Source: a virus. From it: a DNA stretch of 45,755 bases. The position numbers and the translations under genes are program-made. The notes under the pieces were generated by a model that worked only from the letters and a program-made list of their open reading frames with translations, had not been told where the DNA came from and ran no database searches. Positions 32,878-40,301 of this stretch are shown here, piece by piece; within the stretch, counting starts at the first letter, position 1, and each line of letters opens with the position of its first letter. Where the stretch lies: positions 1-45,755 of the IMG/VR virus record IMGVR_UViG_3300020183_000139. One strand, written 5' to 3'.

Positions 32878-33663
32878 TCAGGCCGGGATCCCCAGCACCG
32901 CCTCGGCCTGTTGCCGGAGCCATGCGGCCCGGGCCTCTGGCTTGATGGCCGACAACTTGTCGGCATCCAGCACCACGTCCCCGTCGGCCACGGTGACGGC
33001 CGCGCCGTGGCCGTAGGAGGACGGCAGGTCCGGCTGGGTTTCCAGCCACTTGAACGCGACCCGCCGGAACGCCGACGGGTGCATCCCTGCCACGATGCGC
33101 GGCAGGTCCAGCGGCTCCTCGGCCGCCTTGAGCCGGTGCCGGATCTCGAGCACCTTCGCGCCCCACGCCACAGCGTAGGAGACGACGACCTCAACCCGCA
33201 CGCCCCGGGCCTCCAGCACGTCGGCCGCCGCCGCCGTTAGAACCGCCGCACGTTGCAGGTGCTCCTCGCCGACGTGCCACGCCACCCGGCCGCCCAGCAG
33301 CAGCCGCACAACCCGGCCGGCTGCTGGCACGTGCTCCGGCTCCCATGCCATCATGTTCTCCGGCTCGCCCGACAGGAACCGGGACACGTCGGCGTCGTCG
33401 CCGGCCACGTCCCAGACCGGCGCCGGGCGCTCAGTCGAGAGGGCCTCGGCCATCTCGGCTGCGATGCTCGCGCTCAGGGCCCGGGCCTGTTCCGCGCCGG
33501 CCGGCCAGCCGTCGCGCAGGAGCGCCTCGGTCTCACGATAGGACCGGGTCCCGGTAAACTCCCGGGTCCCCTCCTCGCTGCTCCGGCGCTCCGGGGCCAT
33601 GCGGGGGCCGGGGCTCAGGAACGCCGCAAGGCCGTCGCATTCGATCGTCGTTCGCTGTTTCAC
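32878..33663 (-). CDS. Partner protein of the AAA+ ATPase, function unknown
   Basis: 261 residues from GTG 33663 (GTGA overlap with the ATPase stop). SYRETEALLRDGWPAGAEQA, then PVWDVAGDDADVSRFLSGEPENM and a long helical C-terminal half. I recall a phage family with the pattern DGWP-G ... VAG...D...F..G.P..M found beside MoxR/CobS-type ATPases. Translational coupling suggests the two work as a pair. A remodelling or cofactor role is inferred. Confidence 0.6.
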   Translation of the reverse strand: MKQRTTIECDGLAAFLSPGPRMAPERRSSEEGTREFTGTRSYRETEALLRDGWPAGAEQARALSASIAAEMAEALSTERPAPVWDVAGDDADVSRFLSGEPENMMAWEPEHVPAAGRVVRLLLGGRVAWHVGEEHLQRAAVLTAAAADVLEARGVRVEVVVSYAVAWGAKVLEIRHRLKAAEEPLDLPRIVAGMHPSAFRRVAFKWLETQPDLPSSYGHGAAVTVADGDVVLDADKLSAIKPEARAAWLRQQAEAVLGIPA

Positions 33664-34715
33664 AGGCCGATCTCCTTCTCAATCCGGGCCCGGGCATCGG
33701 CCGGCATTCCGCGCCACAGCACCATCTCATCCACCCAATGGATCCCGACGCCAGCCGCTAGCAGCGCCGCACCTGCGACGGTCGCCCGGGGGCTTACGAC
33801 GGCCCGCACCTGTTGTTTCTCGCACGCCGCCCGGACCAGCCGCACCCGGGCCAGCCACGATGTCGGGTTCCACCGGCCGCCCTTCGCGATATCCAGCGCC
33901 GGTGCCGGTGCCGGGAGGCCGATCAGGGAGGCCTCGAGGCCCTCGTCGATCGGCCAGTCCAGCACCGCGAACCGGTCGAGCGTCGCGGCGTCCAGCTGGT
34001 TCCGTCCGACGTACTGCCGACTGGCTCCCTGCCCATACGTGTTGGCGCCGGCCACAACCAAGAACTTGGCGTGCCTCCGCACCATCCCGGCTGGCGTGGC
34101 CATCACGTCGCCGGCCAGCGCGGCGTTCAGCACGGTCAGCACGCCGGCGTTGCCGGCGTCCAACTCGTCGAGCAAGAACAGGCCCCCGTCGCGGTAGGCC
34201 GCCACGAACAGCGATTCCCGGTAGGTCCCGCCGGCGTCGATGAACCCAAGCAGGTCGCTCTTCGACGTCTGGGGCCCGACGCTGACGCAACTGAAGGCGA
34301 GCCCAAGGGCCTCGGCCGCCGCCCGGGCGGCCGTCGTCTTGCCGGTCCCGGCCGGCCCGACGAGGAGCACGTTGACGCCCACGGCCAGCGTCTGGAGCAG
34401 CAGGGGGAACCGCTCATGCTGGCGGCCGATCTCGACTTCCGGCCGGTCCGGGATCTGGACCCGGATCGTGGGCGGCGCCGGGATCTCCTCCCGGATCAGG
34501 GCCCGGACCCGCTCCTCGTCGATGCCGGGCGCCGGCATCAGGGCGGCGAGGGCGGCCGTGAGTTGCGCCGCCGCGTCGGCCACGGGAGCCACGCCTGTGG
34601 TCAGGCCCTGAATCAAGGCGGCCCTGCTCGCCCCTGCACGCCACGTGCCGGAGCCGATGTTGCGTTGCTTGGCCTCCGTGCGGAGGTCCTGTACCGTCAT
34701 TGCGTTGTAGTCCAT
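33660..34715 (-). CDS. AAA+ ATPase, MoxR/CobS-like, with N-terminal SAP-like segment
   Basis: 351 residues. Residues 7-40 look like a small SAP-type DNA-binding helix pair. The AAA+ core has Walker A GPAGTGKT at 120-127, then a Walker B-like LFLLDELDA, and VVAGANTYGQG plus the following NQLDAATLDRF as sensor and arginine-finger region. MoxR/CobS ATPases remodel protein partners, here probably the next gene product. First gene of the early leftward operon; an internal start at 34700 (MTVQDL) is possible. The 5' leader carries a CAA-repeat stretch. Confidence 0.88.
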   Translation of the reverse strand: MDYNAMTVQDLRTEAKQRNIGSGTWRAGASRAALIQGLTTGVAPVADAAAQLTAALAALMPAPGIDEERVRALIREEIPAPPTIRVQIPDRPEVEIGRQHERFPLLLQTLAVGVNVLLVGPAGTGKTTAARAAAEALGLAFSCVSVGPQTSKSDLLGFIDAGGTYRESLFVAAYRDGGLFLLDELDAGNAGVLTVLNAALAGDVMATPAGMVRRHAKFLVVAGANTYGQGASRQYVGRNQLDAATLDRFAVLDWPIDEGLEASLIGLPAPAPALDIAKGGRWNPTSWLARVRLVRAACEKQQVRAVVSPRATVAGAALLAAGVGIHWVDEMVLWRGMPADARARIEKEIGL

Positions 34716-34727
34716 GTTTGCGGGGTT

Positions 34728-34790
34728 CGTTGTTGTTGTTGTGCCTACCGTCGGCGCGCACGATGGCAGAAAGCGTTTTGCGTGTCAAGC
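34728..34790 (-). promoter_or_regulatory. Leader of the AAA+ operon: GCTTGACA -35 element and CAA-repeat leader
   Basis: On the minus strand GCTTGACACG (34790-34781) contains a consensus -35 TTGACA; 17 bp further is the weak -10 CATCGT. The same ten bases stand before the helicase operon (40281-40272). The transcript leader then contains ACAACAACAACAACG just before the start codon, an unstructured stretch that could help ribosome loading. Confidence 0.45.
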
Positions 34791-34817
34791 CCTGATTCTC
34801 AGGCTGCTAGCAAAGCC

Positions 34818-34846
34818 TTGAAAACAGGGGCCGGAACGCGCATTAT
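34818..34846 (+). promoter_or_regulatory. Sigma-70-like promoter candidate for the lone rightward gene
   Basis: TTGAAA (34818-34823), 17-bp spacer, CATTAT (34841-34846). The -10 ends six bases before the ATG at 34853, so the predicted transcript starts at or next to the start codon (leaderless). The repressor gene at 40302 shows the same spacing. Confidence 0.5.
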
Positions 34847-34852
34847 GGATGG

Positions 34853-35200
34853 ATGCCAGCATTGGAAAACCGGGTTACCGGAGCAGACCATCGGAGCCTG
34901 ACTCGAAGAGCGGCGAGGAGTCAGGCGGTGATCGGGATCGCGAGGGCCACGCTGCCCGGGCAGATGGTGCTGCGGCTCAGGCGGTCTGCGGAGAGGATGG
35001 CGGACCTCGTCGAGGATACAGCCGCACCTGCACCGGATCGCATCGCCGCCGCCCGGGCCATGGTCGCCGTGCAGGACCAACTCATCGACCTGCTCGGCAT
35101 CCCTCGCCGCCCCGCCTCGGCCTCCGGTCGCCGCCTCGCCGCCCCCATGCTTGACGTGAGTCCGGGTGCCGCCGCCGCCCCGCCGGACCTGCCGGCCTGA
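34853..35200 (+). CDS. Lone rightward gene between the leftward operons, Arg-rich, no lysine
   Basis: 115 residues: a helical core (VLRLRRSAERMADLVEDTAA, AARAMVAVQDQLIDLLGIP) and a Pro/Ala tail. Third codon positions are mostly G or C and a promoter sits directly upstream, which supports coding. It contains no lysine but many arginines. A small terminase subunit is one possibility, because none is found near the large subunit and the helical core would fit; a regulator is another. I recognise no family. Confidence 0.5.
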   Translation: MPALENRVTGADHRSLTRRAARSQAVIGIARATLPGQMVLRLRRSAERMADLVEDTAAPAPDRIAAARAMVAVQDQLIDLLGIPRRPASASGRRLAAPMLDVSPGAAAAPPDLPA

Positions 35201-35436
35201 GCAGGTGCTAGCACGCCTGCTCCCGCTCCCGCCCCGCTCGGTGCTAGCACGCCGGGACCCGGCCCGGACCGGGGGGCCTCGGTGCCTTGGGCCCGGGCCC
35301 GGGCGTGCGCGTGCCAATGGATTCCTTTGGCCCGGGACCGTCCCCACGGGTGCCGGGGGGCGGGGGCGCGCCGCCGGGACCGGTCAACGTGGGACCCCCT
35401 CCCAAATACCTAGCTCGAAAACCGCTTTGCGAGGGC

Positions 35437-35450
35437 AGGGTAGGGAGGGG
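35437..35450 (+). other. G-quadruplex motif
   Basis: Three G-triplets with two-base loops and then a fourth G-run (GGGCAGGGTAGGGAGGGG) meet the usual G3 rule; another G-run follows at 35456. It lies 20-35 bp outside the left arm of the inverted repeat. Confidence 0.6.
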
Positions 35451-35470
35451 TCTAGGAGGGGTATGACCGT

Positions 35471-35512
35471 ACCCTCACCCTGCGTTTTCGCCCTCACTCT
35501 TAGGGTTTTAAC
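35471..35512 (+). repeat. Left arm of 42-bp inverted repeat
   Basis: Its reverse complement matches 35668-35709 at 36 of 42 positions. The outer half (ACCCTCACCCTGCGTTTT) is almost perfect; the six differences are mostly in the inner half. The arms are 155 bp apart. Confidence 0.85.
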
Positions 35513-35640
35513 ATCTGCTAGTAGAGGGGTAGGGGGGTAAAGTCAACATTCTTGGTTCCAGCCAACAGAGCGCCGCTACGTTTTCCGCTTCCAAGTCTCC
35601 AGCGGCGTTCCGCCGTGAATTTGCGCGACCCCCTCCCCCC

Positions 35641-35656
35641 CCTCCTACTTTTGTCA
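35641..35656 (+). repeat. C-rich direct repeat, copy 1
   Basis: CCTCCTACTTTTGTCA, 14 of 16 bases identical to 35742-35757. It lies next to the inner side of the right arm and runs into GTCAAGC, the half-site word found at the operator. Confidence 0.6.
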
Positions 35657-35667
35657 AGCAAGCCAAC

Positions 35668-35709
35668 GTTAAAAGCCTGAAAGTGAGGTCAAAAACGCAG
35701 GGTGAGGGG
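35668..35709 (-). repeat. Right arm of 42-bp inverted repeat
   Basis: Partner of 35471-35512 (36 of 42 positions). It contains GTTAAAA on the inner side and AAAACGCAGGGTGAGGG on the outer side. It is followed by a run of nine G. Confidence 0.85.
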
Positions 35710-35741
35710 GGGGGCGAACCCTCCACGCACCCTCAACAGAC

Positions 35742-35757
35742 CCCCCTACTTTTGACA
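35742..35757 (+). repeat. C-rich direct repeat, copy 2
   Basis: CCCCCTACTTTTGACA, just before the 3' end of the primase-helicase gene. It is the second copy of the word at 35641-35656. Confidence 0.6.
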
Positions 35758-35766
35758 GAATACGGA

Positions 35767-37986
35767 TTACGTCCAAACCTCCGTTTTCGCTTCCTGAGGC
35801 GGTGCAATCGTCCAGCGGACCTTGCCGTTGGACTTGTTCTTATTAAACCGCTCTGGGTCCTGCTCATGCAGGCGCGCCAGGTATACGCCGCAGGCGGTGT
35901 TGAAGCGGAAGAGCCGGTCAGCCTCCCGGGCGTAGCGCGAGTTGCGTAAAAGCGTTTCGAGGTCAGCGGCGGTGCCTTTCCAGGAGAGGAACTCGTTCTC
36001 GAAGATGACGGCGTCGATGAGGCCGATGAGTTGGTTCTCTGGCGACAGCTGCATGAGTTCGTCGAGGATGGCCGGGTGCTGGTAGGCCTTGAGGCCGCAG
36101 CGGGGTTCGACCAGGTGCTCAGGCACGGTGAGGCCGTCGAGGTAGTGGGCGAACTGGGAAAGCTCGGCGTCGAGGATTTCCTTGAGGACCTCGATCTCGG
36201 GGCCGGGCCACGGGAGTGGGCGGCGGACGCAGCGGAGGATGATGAGCTTGTCCATCAGGGAGGGGTCGATGGGCGGAAGGACTTGGAGGTTCTCGGGCTC
36301 GTCGTTGAGAGAGATGGACATGGCCCAGATGGGGCGCAGGGTGATGGCTTGGCGGTTCTTGGGGTGGCAGGACTGGTTCTGGCTGAACAGCATGGATTTG
36401 ATGTTGGAGCCAAGGGCGCGCCGGGAGTGGATGTCGCGGCCGGGGGCCTCGTCCTCGATGCAGAGGTGCTCGGAGGTGAACAGGTCGCCGTTGAAGTCGG
36501 TGGAGCCGGACATATAGCGGTATGGCTTTGCTATGCGACCGCCGAGAAGGCGCGTGATGATGGCAGACTGCACGAAGGACTTGCCGCACGCGGCAGGGCC
36601 GACCAGCGCCAGCGCCTGACTGGACCTCCAGGTGCCCGTCAAGACAGCCTGCCTGCGGAGAGAGAGCCAGAAGATGAGGCGCCAGTACTGGTCGTCGTTG
36701 AGGTCGAGGAGGTTGTAGAGGTAGGTCTGGATGCGGCCGGAGTCACCCGGGACGGCAGCCAGCGGAACGACGGAGCGTGTGACGAGGATGGTGCCGTACC
36801 GGCCGGCGCGATGGCCTGCGAGGGGGCCGGCGTACTCGATGAGGGTGTCGCGGGTGCGCCGGAGGAGTTCGCGGTCGAGGTCGGAGGAACCGGTCTGGTC
36901 CTTGACGTGGGACACGCCGTGCTCGGTGAGGTGGGTGCGGACGCGGTCGGAGTTGATCTGGGCGTAGTCGCCCCACGCGTTGCGGATCCACCACTGTCCG
37001 GAGTTCGGGTCGTAATGGAGGTCGTCGAGAGGGTCTGGGCTGGCCGCCTGCGGGGCAGCAGGAACCGGCCGTGGCGGATCGCCAGCGGCGTCGAGGAGGC
37101 CCTGGATGGAAACGCCGTCGGGGACGGGATCGGCGAGGTCCCAGCCGTCGGGAAGGGTGGCGGGGAGGTGGACGAGGCGGGCTGGCGGGATGCGAGCCTT
37201 GAGGTAAATCATGGCGTCGCGACCGGGTTTGTCGGCGTCGGGCCACAGGACGATCGGGGTCTGACGGTCCAGCAGCGGTTCGATGGCGGCACGGCCGACG
37301 CGCTTGGAGCCGCCCTGCCAGGTGACGACGACGTGGGACGGGAAGAGCTTTGATGCAGCAGCGGCGGTTTTCTCGCCCTCGACGATGAGGACGGGGTCGT
37401 TTGGGCGCCGGGACAGGAGGTGGAGGTTGAACAGGGGGACGGGGTCCGGGTTGGGCCAGCCCTTCCAGCGCCAGTGGCGGGGGTTGAGGGGGTCCGGCGG
37501 CGCGTCGTCGGGCGGAAGGAACCGCAGAGGAAGGGTGTCCTTGCCGCCGTCGGGACGGTCGAAACGGACGACGTAGGCGTGGACGGTTCCGTCCTCGAGG
37601 TGGTACGGCCACGCGGCCGAGCCGTAACGGTAGGGTTGGGAGGCGTCGGCGCGGTGGCCGTATTTGAGAGGGTCGAACAACCGGGCCGCCGGCCGGTAGT
37701 CGTCGCGGATGCCGAGGAAGTCGCGTGCCCACTGGGCGGCGCGGCCCTTCGGGAGGGTGAGGTTTTGGCCGATAAGCTCGAGAAGGTCGCCACCGTTGCC
37801 AGCGGCGTGGTCATACCAGAGGCCCTGTTTGGGGCCGGCGAGTTCGACGTAGCAGGAGTCGCCGGCGTCGCCGAGGGCGTTGCCGACGATCCACTGGGAT
37901 CCGACCTGACGGCCGGCTGGGAGGAGTTTGGCGCAGAGGTCTGCGACGCGGACGGAAAGTGCGTCCGAGAGTTCGGTGAGGGTCAT
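35767..37986 (-). CDS. Primase-helicase (Toprim-like plus P-loop ATPase)
   Basis: 739 residues. The N-terminus (LSDALSVRVADLCAKLL ... GLWYDHAAGNGGDLLELIG) resembles the start of primase-like proteins without a clear zinc finger. A Toprim-like region at about 195-260 shows VLIVEGEKTAAAA and VLWPDADKPGRDA. A helicase-type ATPase has Walker A GPAACGKS at about residue 461 and Walker B-like LCIEDEAPG near 505. It would open the fork and prime synthesis by the host polymerase. It ends the replication operon, and its 3' end adjoins the origin candidate. Confidence 0.88.
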   Translation of the reverse strand: MTLTELSDALSVRVADLCAKLLPAGRQVGSQWIVGNALGDAGDSCYVELAGPKQGLWYDHAAGNGGDLLELIGQNLTLPKGRAAQWARDFLGIRDDYRPAARLFDPLKYGHRADASQPYRYGSAAWPYHLEDGTVHAYVVRFDRPDGGKDTLPLRFLPPDDAPPDPLNPRHWRWKGWPNPDPVPLFNLHLLSRRPNDPVLIVEGEKTAAAASKLFPSHVVVTWQGGSKRVGRAAIEPLLDRQTPIVLWPDADKPGRDAMIYLKARIPPARLVHLPATLPDGWDLADPVPDGVSIQGLLDAAGDPPRPVPAAPQAASPDPLDDLHYDPNSGQWWIRNAWGDYAQINSDRVRTHLTEHGVSHVKDQTGSSDLDRELLRRTRDTLIEYAGPLAGHRAGRYGTILVTRSVVPLAAVPGDSGRIQTYLYNLLDLNDDQYWRLIFWLSLRRQAVLTGTWRSSQALALVGPAACGKSFVQSAIITRLLGGRIAKPYRYMSGSTDFNGDLFTSEHLCIEDEAPGRDIHSRRALGSNIKSMLFSQNQSCHPKNRQAITLRPIWAMSISLNDEPENLQVLPPIDPSLMDKLIILRCVRRPLPWPGPEIEVLKEILDAELSQFAHYLDGLTVPEHLVEPRCGLKAYQHPAILDELMQLSPENQLIGLIDAVIFENEFLSWKGTAADLETLLRNSRYAREADRLFRFNTACGVYLARLHEQDPERFNKNKSNGKVRWTIAPPQEAKTEVWT

Positions 37987-38010
37987 GCTTGTAGGTGCTG
38001 GGGAGGACGG

Positions 38011-38259
38011 TTACGGGATTGTGATCATAAAGGCTGGCGTGTGCTCGCCGACGTAGGCGCCGATCTGGTTGAATTCGTGGTACTCGACAGCCTCGTCGTG
38101 GGTCATGCCCGAGGACTGGAGGCGTTCGATCACGCGGTTGTAGTCGTAGACCACGAATTGTTCGGAGCCGAACCGGGCGGCCACGCCAAGAATGCAGTCG
38201 TCGAATCCGTCCATTATGAGCAGGTCCGGGTTGATCTCGGCAATTTGGTCAGGGGTCAT
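38011..38259 (-). CDS. Conserved small phage protein of the replication operon
   Basis: 82 residues from the ATG at 38259; the further upstream frame lacks protein character. It reads NPDLLIMDGFDDCILGVAAR, then VVYDYNRVIERL, then EAVEYHEFNQIGAYVGEHTP. I recall this pattern (D-D-x-ILG, then E-Y-x-E-F-N) from many phages; the function is unknown to me. It lies between the primase-helicase and a 49-residue gene. Confidence 0.8.
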   Translation of the reverse strand: MTPDQIAEINPDLLIMDGFDDCILGVAARFGSEQFVVYDYNRVIERLQSSGMTHDEAVEYHEFNQIGAYVGEHTPAFMITIP

Positions 38260-38343
38260 AGGAAAAAGAGGGGGCAATTTGGCTGAAAAGAGGGGTACTT
38301 TCATCTGCAAGCAAATGAGCGTATCATCTTGCAGCTGATATTT

Positions 38344-38493
38344 TCAGTCGTGCTCGAGGTCGTACTCGCGTGCTTCCAAGAGCGCGATGCGGAGTTGCTC
38401 AGGTGTCGGATCGGCAGTGCCGCAGAGGATGCCGAGGCGTTCGTGGTAGCGGTAGGTCGCCTCCTCAGAGAGGCCGGATGGTGTCGGTGTCAT
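38344..38493 (-). CDS. Small helical protein of the replication operon
   Basis: 49 residues from ATG 38493: SEEATYRYHERLGILCGTAD, then PTPEQLRIALLEAREYDLEH. Its start overlaps the VRR-NUC stop (ATGA). It reads as two helices. A small phage protein of this pattern (RL-x-ILCG-x-x-x-P-x-x-EQ) is familiar, function unknown. Confidence 0.7.
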   Translation of the reverse strand: MTPTPSGLSEEATYRYHERLGILCGTADPTPEQLRIALLEAREYDLEHD

Positions 38494-38861
38494 AGGTCGT
38501 CGGTGTCGGAGACGGATCTGGCGATGATGGCGTGGCCGCCGGCGAGGTTGACCTGCTTGAGCCAGTTGGTCTGGTCAGGCCGGACGCGTCCGGTGGGGGT
38601 CTTGACCTCGATGGAGAGGAACTGGGCGATCAGCGTGCCGACCATCTCCGGGGTCACCAGAAGCGTGCGCCAGCCAATGAGGTCGCCGGAGCCTGGAAAC
38701 AGACCCATGCGGACGTGGCGTGCGTCGTGGAGGAAGACGCCTTCAGGATCGTGCAGGGCCTTGCCGACGTAGCCCTCGCCGACTTGGTTGCGGAAGAGGC
38801 GGACGTGCGGGAGCGAGCCGGCCGTGCGGAGGATGTAGGCTTGGAGTTCAGATTCGGTCAT
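38490..38861 (-). CDS. VRR-NUC domain nuclease
   Basis: 123 residues from ATG 38861 (overlaps the helicase stop as ATGA). TESELQAYILRTAG opens it; PGSGDLIGW, then FLSIEVKTPTGRVRPDQTNW and AGGHAIIARS give the D ... E-x-K and Q core of the VRR-NUC branch of PD-(D/E)XK nucleases. It would cut branched or flap structures during replication or recombination. It lies next to the SF2 helicase, a common pairing in phages. Confidence 0.9.
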   Translation of the reverse strand: MTESELQAYILRTAGSLPHVRLFRNQVGEGYVGKALHDPEGVFLHDARHVRMGLFPGSGDLIGWRTLLVTPEMVGTLIAQFLSIEVKTPTGRVRPDQTNWLKQVNLAGGHAIIARSVSDTDDL

Positions 38862-40240
38862 GGGAGCTGGGTGAGCAGGGTAGGTTTGCGCTGCCTCGCC
38901 TGCCAACGGAAATAGGCCCAGCCGGGTTTGTATCCGCGCTTCCGGGCCAGGGCGCGGAAATCCTCGAGCGTGCGGCAGTTGGCCTCCTCGCGGCGCGACT
39001 GGCGCTTGGCCGCGATGTCCTCGATCGACAGGCGCTGGAGTTCACCATCCACCTGATCAACCTCACGTGAACCCGCCTCGCGTTCGGTGCCGCACTGCGG
39101 GCACGTCGTGCCGGTGAAGATGGCGAAGCAGTGTTTGCACTGCTTGGTCTCGACGGGGCGGGACTTGGCCTTGCGCTTCTCGCGGCCCTCAAGATCCCAG
39201 GCGCGCTCCTGCTCGGCCAGACCGTGTCGCAGGCAGTTGCCGACGTGGTCAAGGATGACCGCGTTGATCTTGCCCAGACATGGCCGGAGTGCGCGACCCA
39301 GCTGCTGAAGATGCATGGACAGCGAGTGCGTGGGTCGGAGCAGGATCGCCGCGTTGACCGCCGGCAGATCGAAGCCCTCTGAAATGAGTTCGCAGGAGGT
39401 CAGGACAAGGATCTTGCCGGACGTAAGATCGGCGACGCGCTGGCGGCGAACCTCGGGAGCGAGCGTGCCGTCGATGCTGGCAGCCGGGATTCCAGCGGCG
39501 CAGAATTGGTCGGCGACGTGCTGGGCGTGTGCAACCGATATGCAGAACGCTACAGCGCGCTGGTTGGGGCAGATGCGGCAGTAGTGTGTGACCGCGTCGC
39601 CAGTGATGCGCGGGGTGTCGATGATCTCTTCGACCTCGGCGCGGTCAAAATCGCCGGCGACCTTGGAGACTCGTGACAGGTCAGGCGTGTGCCGAGGCGC
39701 GTAGTAGATCGGCCGGGCGAGAAATCCGTTGTCAATAAGCCACTGGACGGAAGGTCCGAGAACCATGTGGTCGAACATGACGCCGAGGCCCCTGCCATCG
39801 AGGCGCTCAGGCGTGGCCGTGACGCCGATGAACTTGGCGTCAGGCCAGCGGGCAAAGACCTCGACGTAGGTCTTGGATACCGAGTGATGCGCCTCGTCAA
39901 TAATGACCAGATCAGGGACCGAGGTCGTGTCGAGTCGGCGGCCAAGCGTCTGGATCGAGGCGACGATGGCCGGCTGGTTCGACGACGGTTTGCCGGCTTG
40001 TATGAAGCCGTGCGGCACGGCGACCCGCGACAGGGTGCCGCTGATCTGGTCGAGGATCTCGCGCCGGTGGGCGATGATGACCACGCGGGCGCCGCGTTTG
40101 AGGACCCGGGAGGTGATGTAGCTGAAGAGGACGGTCTTGCCGGAGCCGGTGGGGCTCACGACCAGCGGGCGCCGTGCGCCTGAACCGAACGCGGCCCGGA
40201 TGTCGTTTGCCAGCTGCGTCTGGTATGGGCGAAGGTCCAT
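38858..40240 (-). CDS. SF2 DNA helicase with C-terminal zinc ribbon
   Basis: 460 residues from ATG 40240; the frame is open further but that part lies in the operator region and beyond. LRPYQTQLANDIR starts it, Walker A SPTGSGKT is at residues 29-36, then LVIIDEAHHS, GVTATPERLDG and a late LQQLGRALRP give the type I restriction-like SF2 set. CKHCFAIF ... CPQCG forms a zinc ribbon near the C-terminus, followed by a helical tail. It would remodel branched DNA. First gene of the replication operon. Confidence 0.92.
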   Translation of the reverse strand: MDLRPYQTQLANDIRAAFGSGARRPLVVSPTGSGKTVLFSYITSRVLKRGARVVIIAHRREILDQISGTLSRVAVPHGFIQAGKPSSNQPAIVASIQTLGRRLDTTSVPDLVIIDEAHHSVSKTYVEVFARWPDAKFIGVTATPERLDGRGLGVMFDHMVLGPSVQWLIDNGFLARPIYYAPRHTPDLSRVSKVAGDFDRAEVEEIIDTPRITGDAVTHYCRICPNQRAVAFCISVAHAQHVADQFCAAGIPAASIDGTLAPEVRRQRVADLTSGKILVLTSCELISEGFDLPAVNAAILLRPTHSLSMHLQQLGRALRPCLGKINAVILDHVGNCLRHGLAEQERAWDLEGREKRKAKSRPVETKQCKHCFAIFTGTTCPQCGTEREAGSREVDQVDGELQRLSIEDIAAKRQSRREEANCRTLEDFRALARKRGYKPGWAYFRWQARQRKPTLLTQLP

Positions 40241-40265
40241 CGTGAGCCGTAGGCTGCGTTCGCGG

Positions 40266-40281
40266 GCTTGACGTGTCAAGC
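40266..40281. promoter_or_regulatory. Palindromic operator candidate between helicase and repressor genes
   Basis: GCTTGACGTGTCAAGC: two perfect 7-bp arms with a 2-bp centre. It overlaps the -35 of the repressor gene on the plus strand and the TTGACA on the minus strand before the helicase. The half-site GCTTGAC also stands before recT (25193) and the AAA+ operon (34790). The likely ligand is the ribbon-helix-helix protein at 40302. Confidence 0.65.
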
Positions 40282-40295
40282 ACAAGCCACACAAT
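40268..40295 (+). promoter_or_regulatory. Promoter candidate of the ribbon-helix-helix repressor gene
   Basis: TTGACG (40268-40273), 16-bp spacer, CACAAT (40290-40295, four of six consensus). The -10 ends six bases before the ATG, again predicting a leaderless start. The operator covers the -35, so the repressor would control itself. Confidence 0.5.
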
Positions 40296-40301
40296 ACCGG
40301 C

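Larger units (their letters stand above)
35201..35766. other. Gene-free region, replication-origin candidate
   Basis: 566 bp without a credible gene, between the lone rightward gene and the primase-helicase stop. It holds a 42-bp imperfect inverted repeat, a G-quadruplex motif on the plus strand at 35437-35450, long C-runs and G-runs further right (35628-35645, 35704-35714), and two near-identical C-rich words ending in TACTTTTGTCA/GACA. The first 200 bp are very GC-rich and the rest is patchy. An origin or packaging site fits, since the primase-helicase gene adjoins it. Confidence 0.45.

Noticed and set aside
32007-32945. Rightward frame of 312 codons in the early block
   Set aside because: Arg/Pro/Gly-rich shadow of the leftward genes, which are coupled by GTGA and carry recognisable patterns.
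34921-35250. Leftward frame of 109 codons opposite the lone rightward gene
   Set aside because: Low-complexity Ala/Ser/Gly composition, and the rightward frame has a promoter and good codon pattern.
36031-37353. Long rightward open frame (440 codons) opposite the primase-helicase gene
   Set aside because: GC-rich antisense frame with no domain and odd composition; the leftward frame carries Toprim and Walker motifs.
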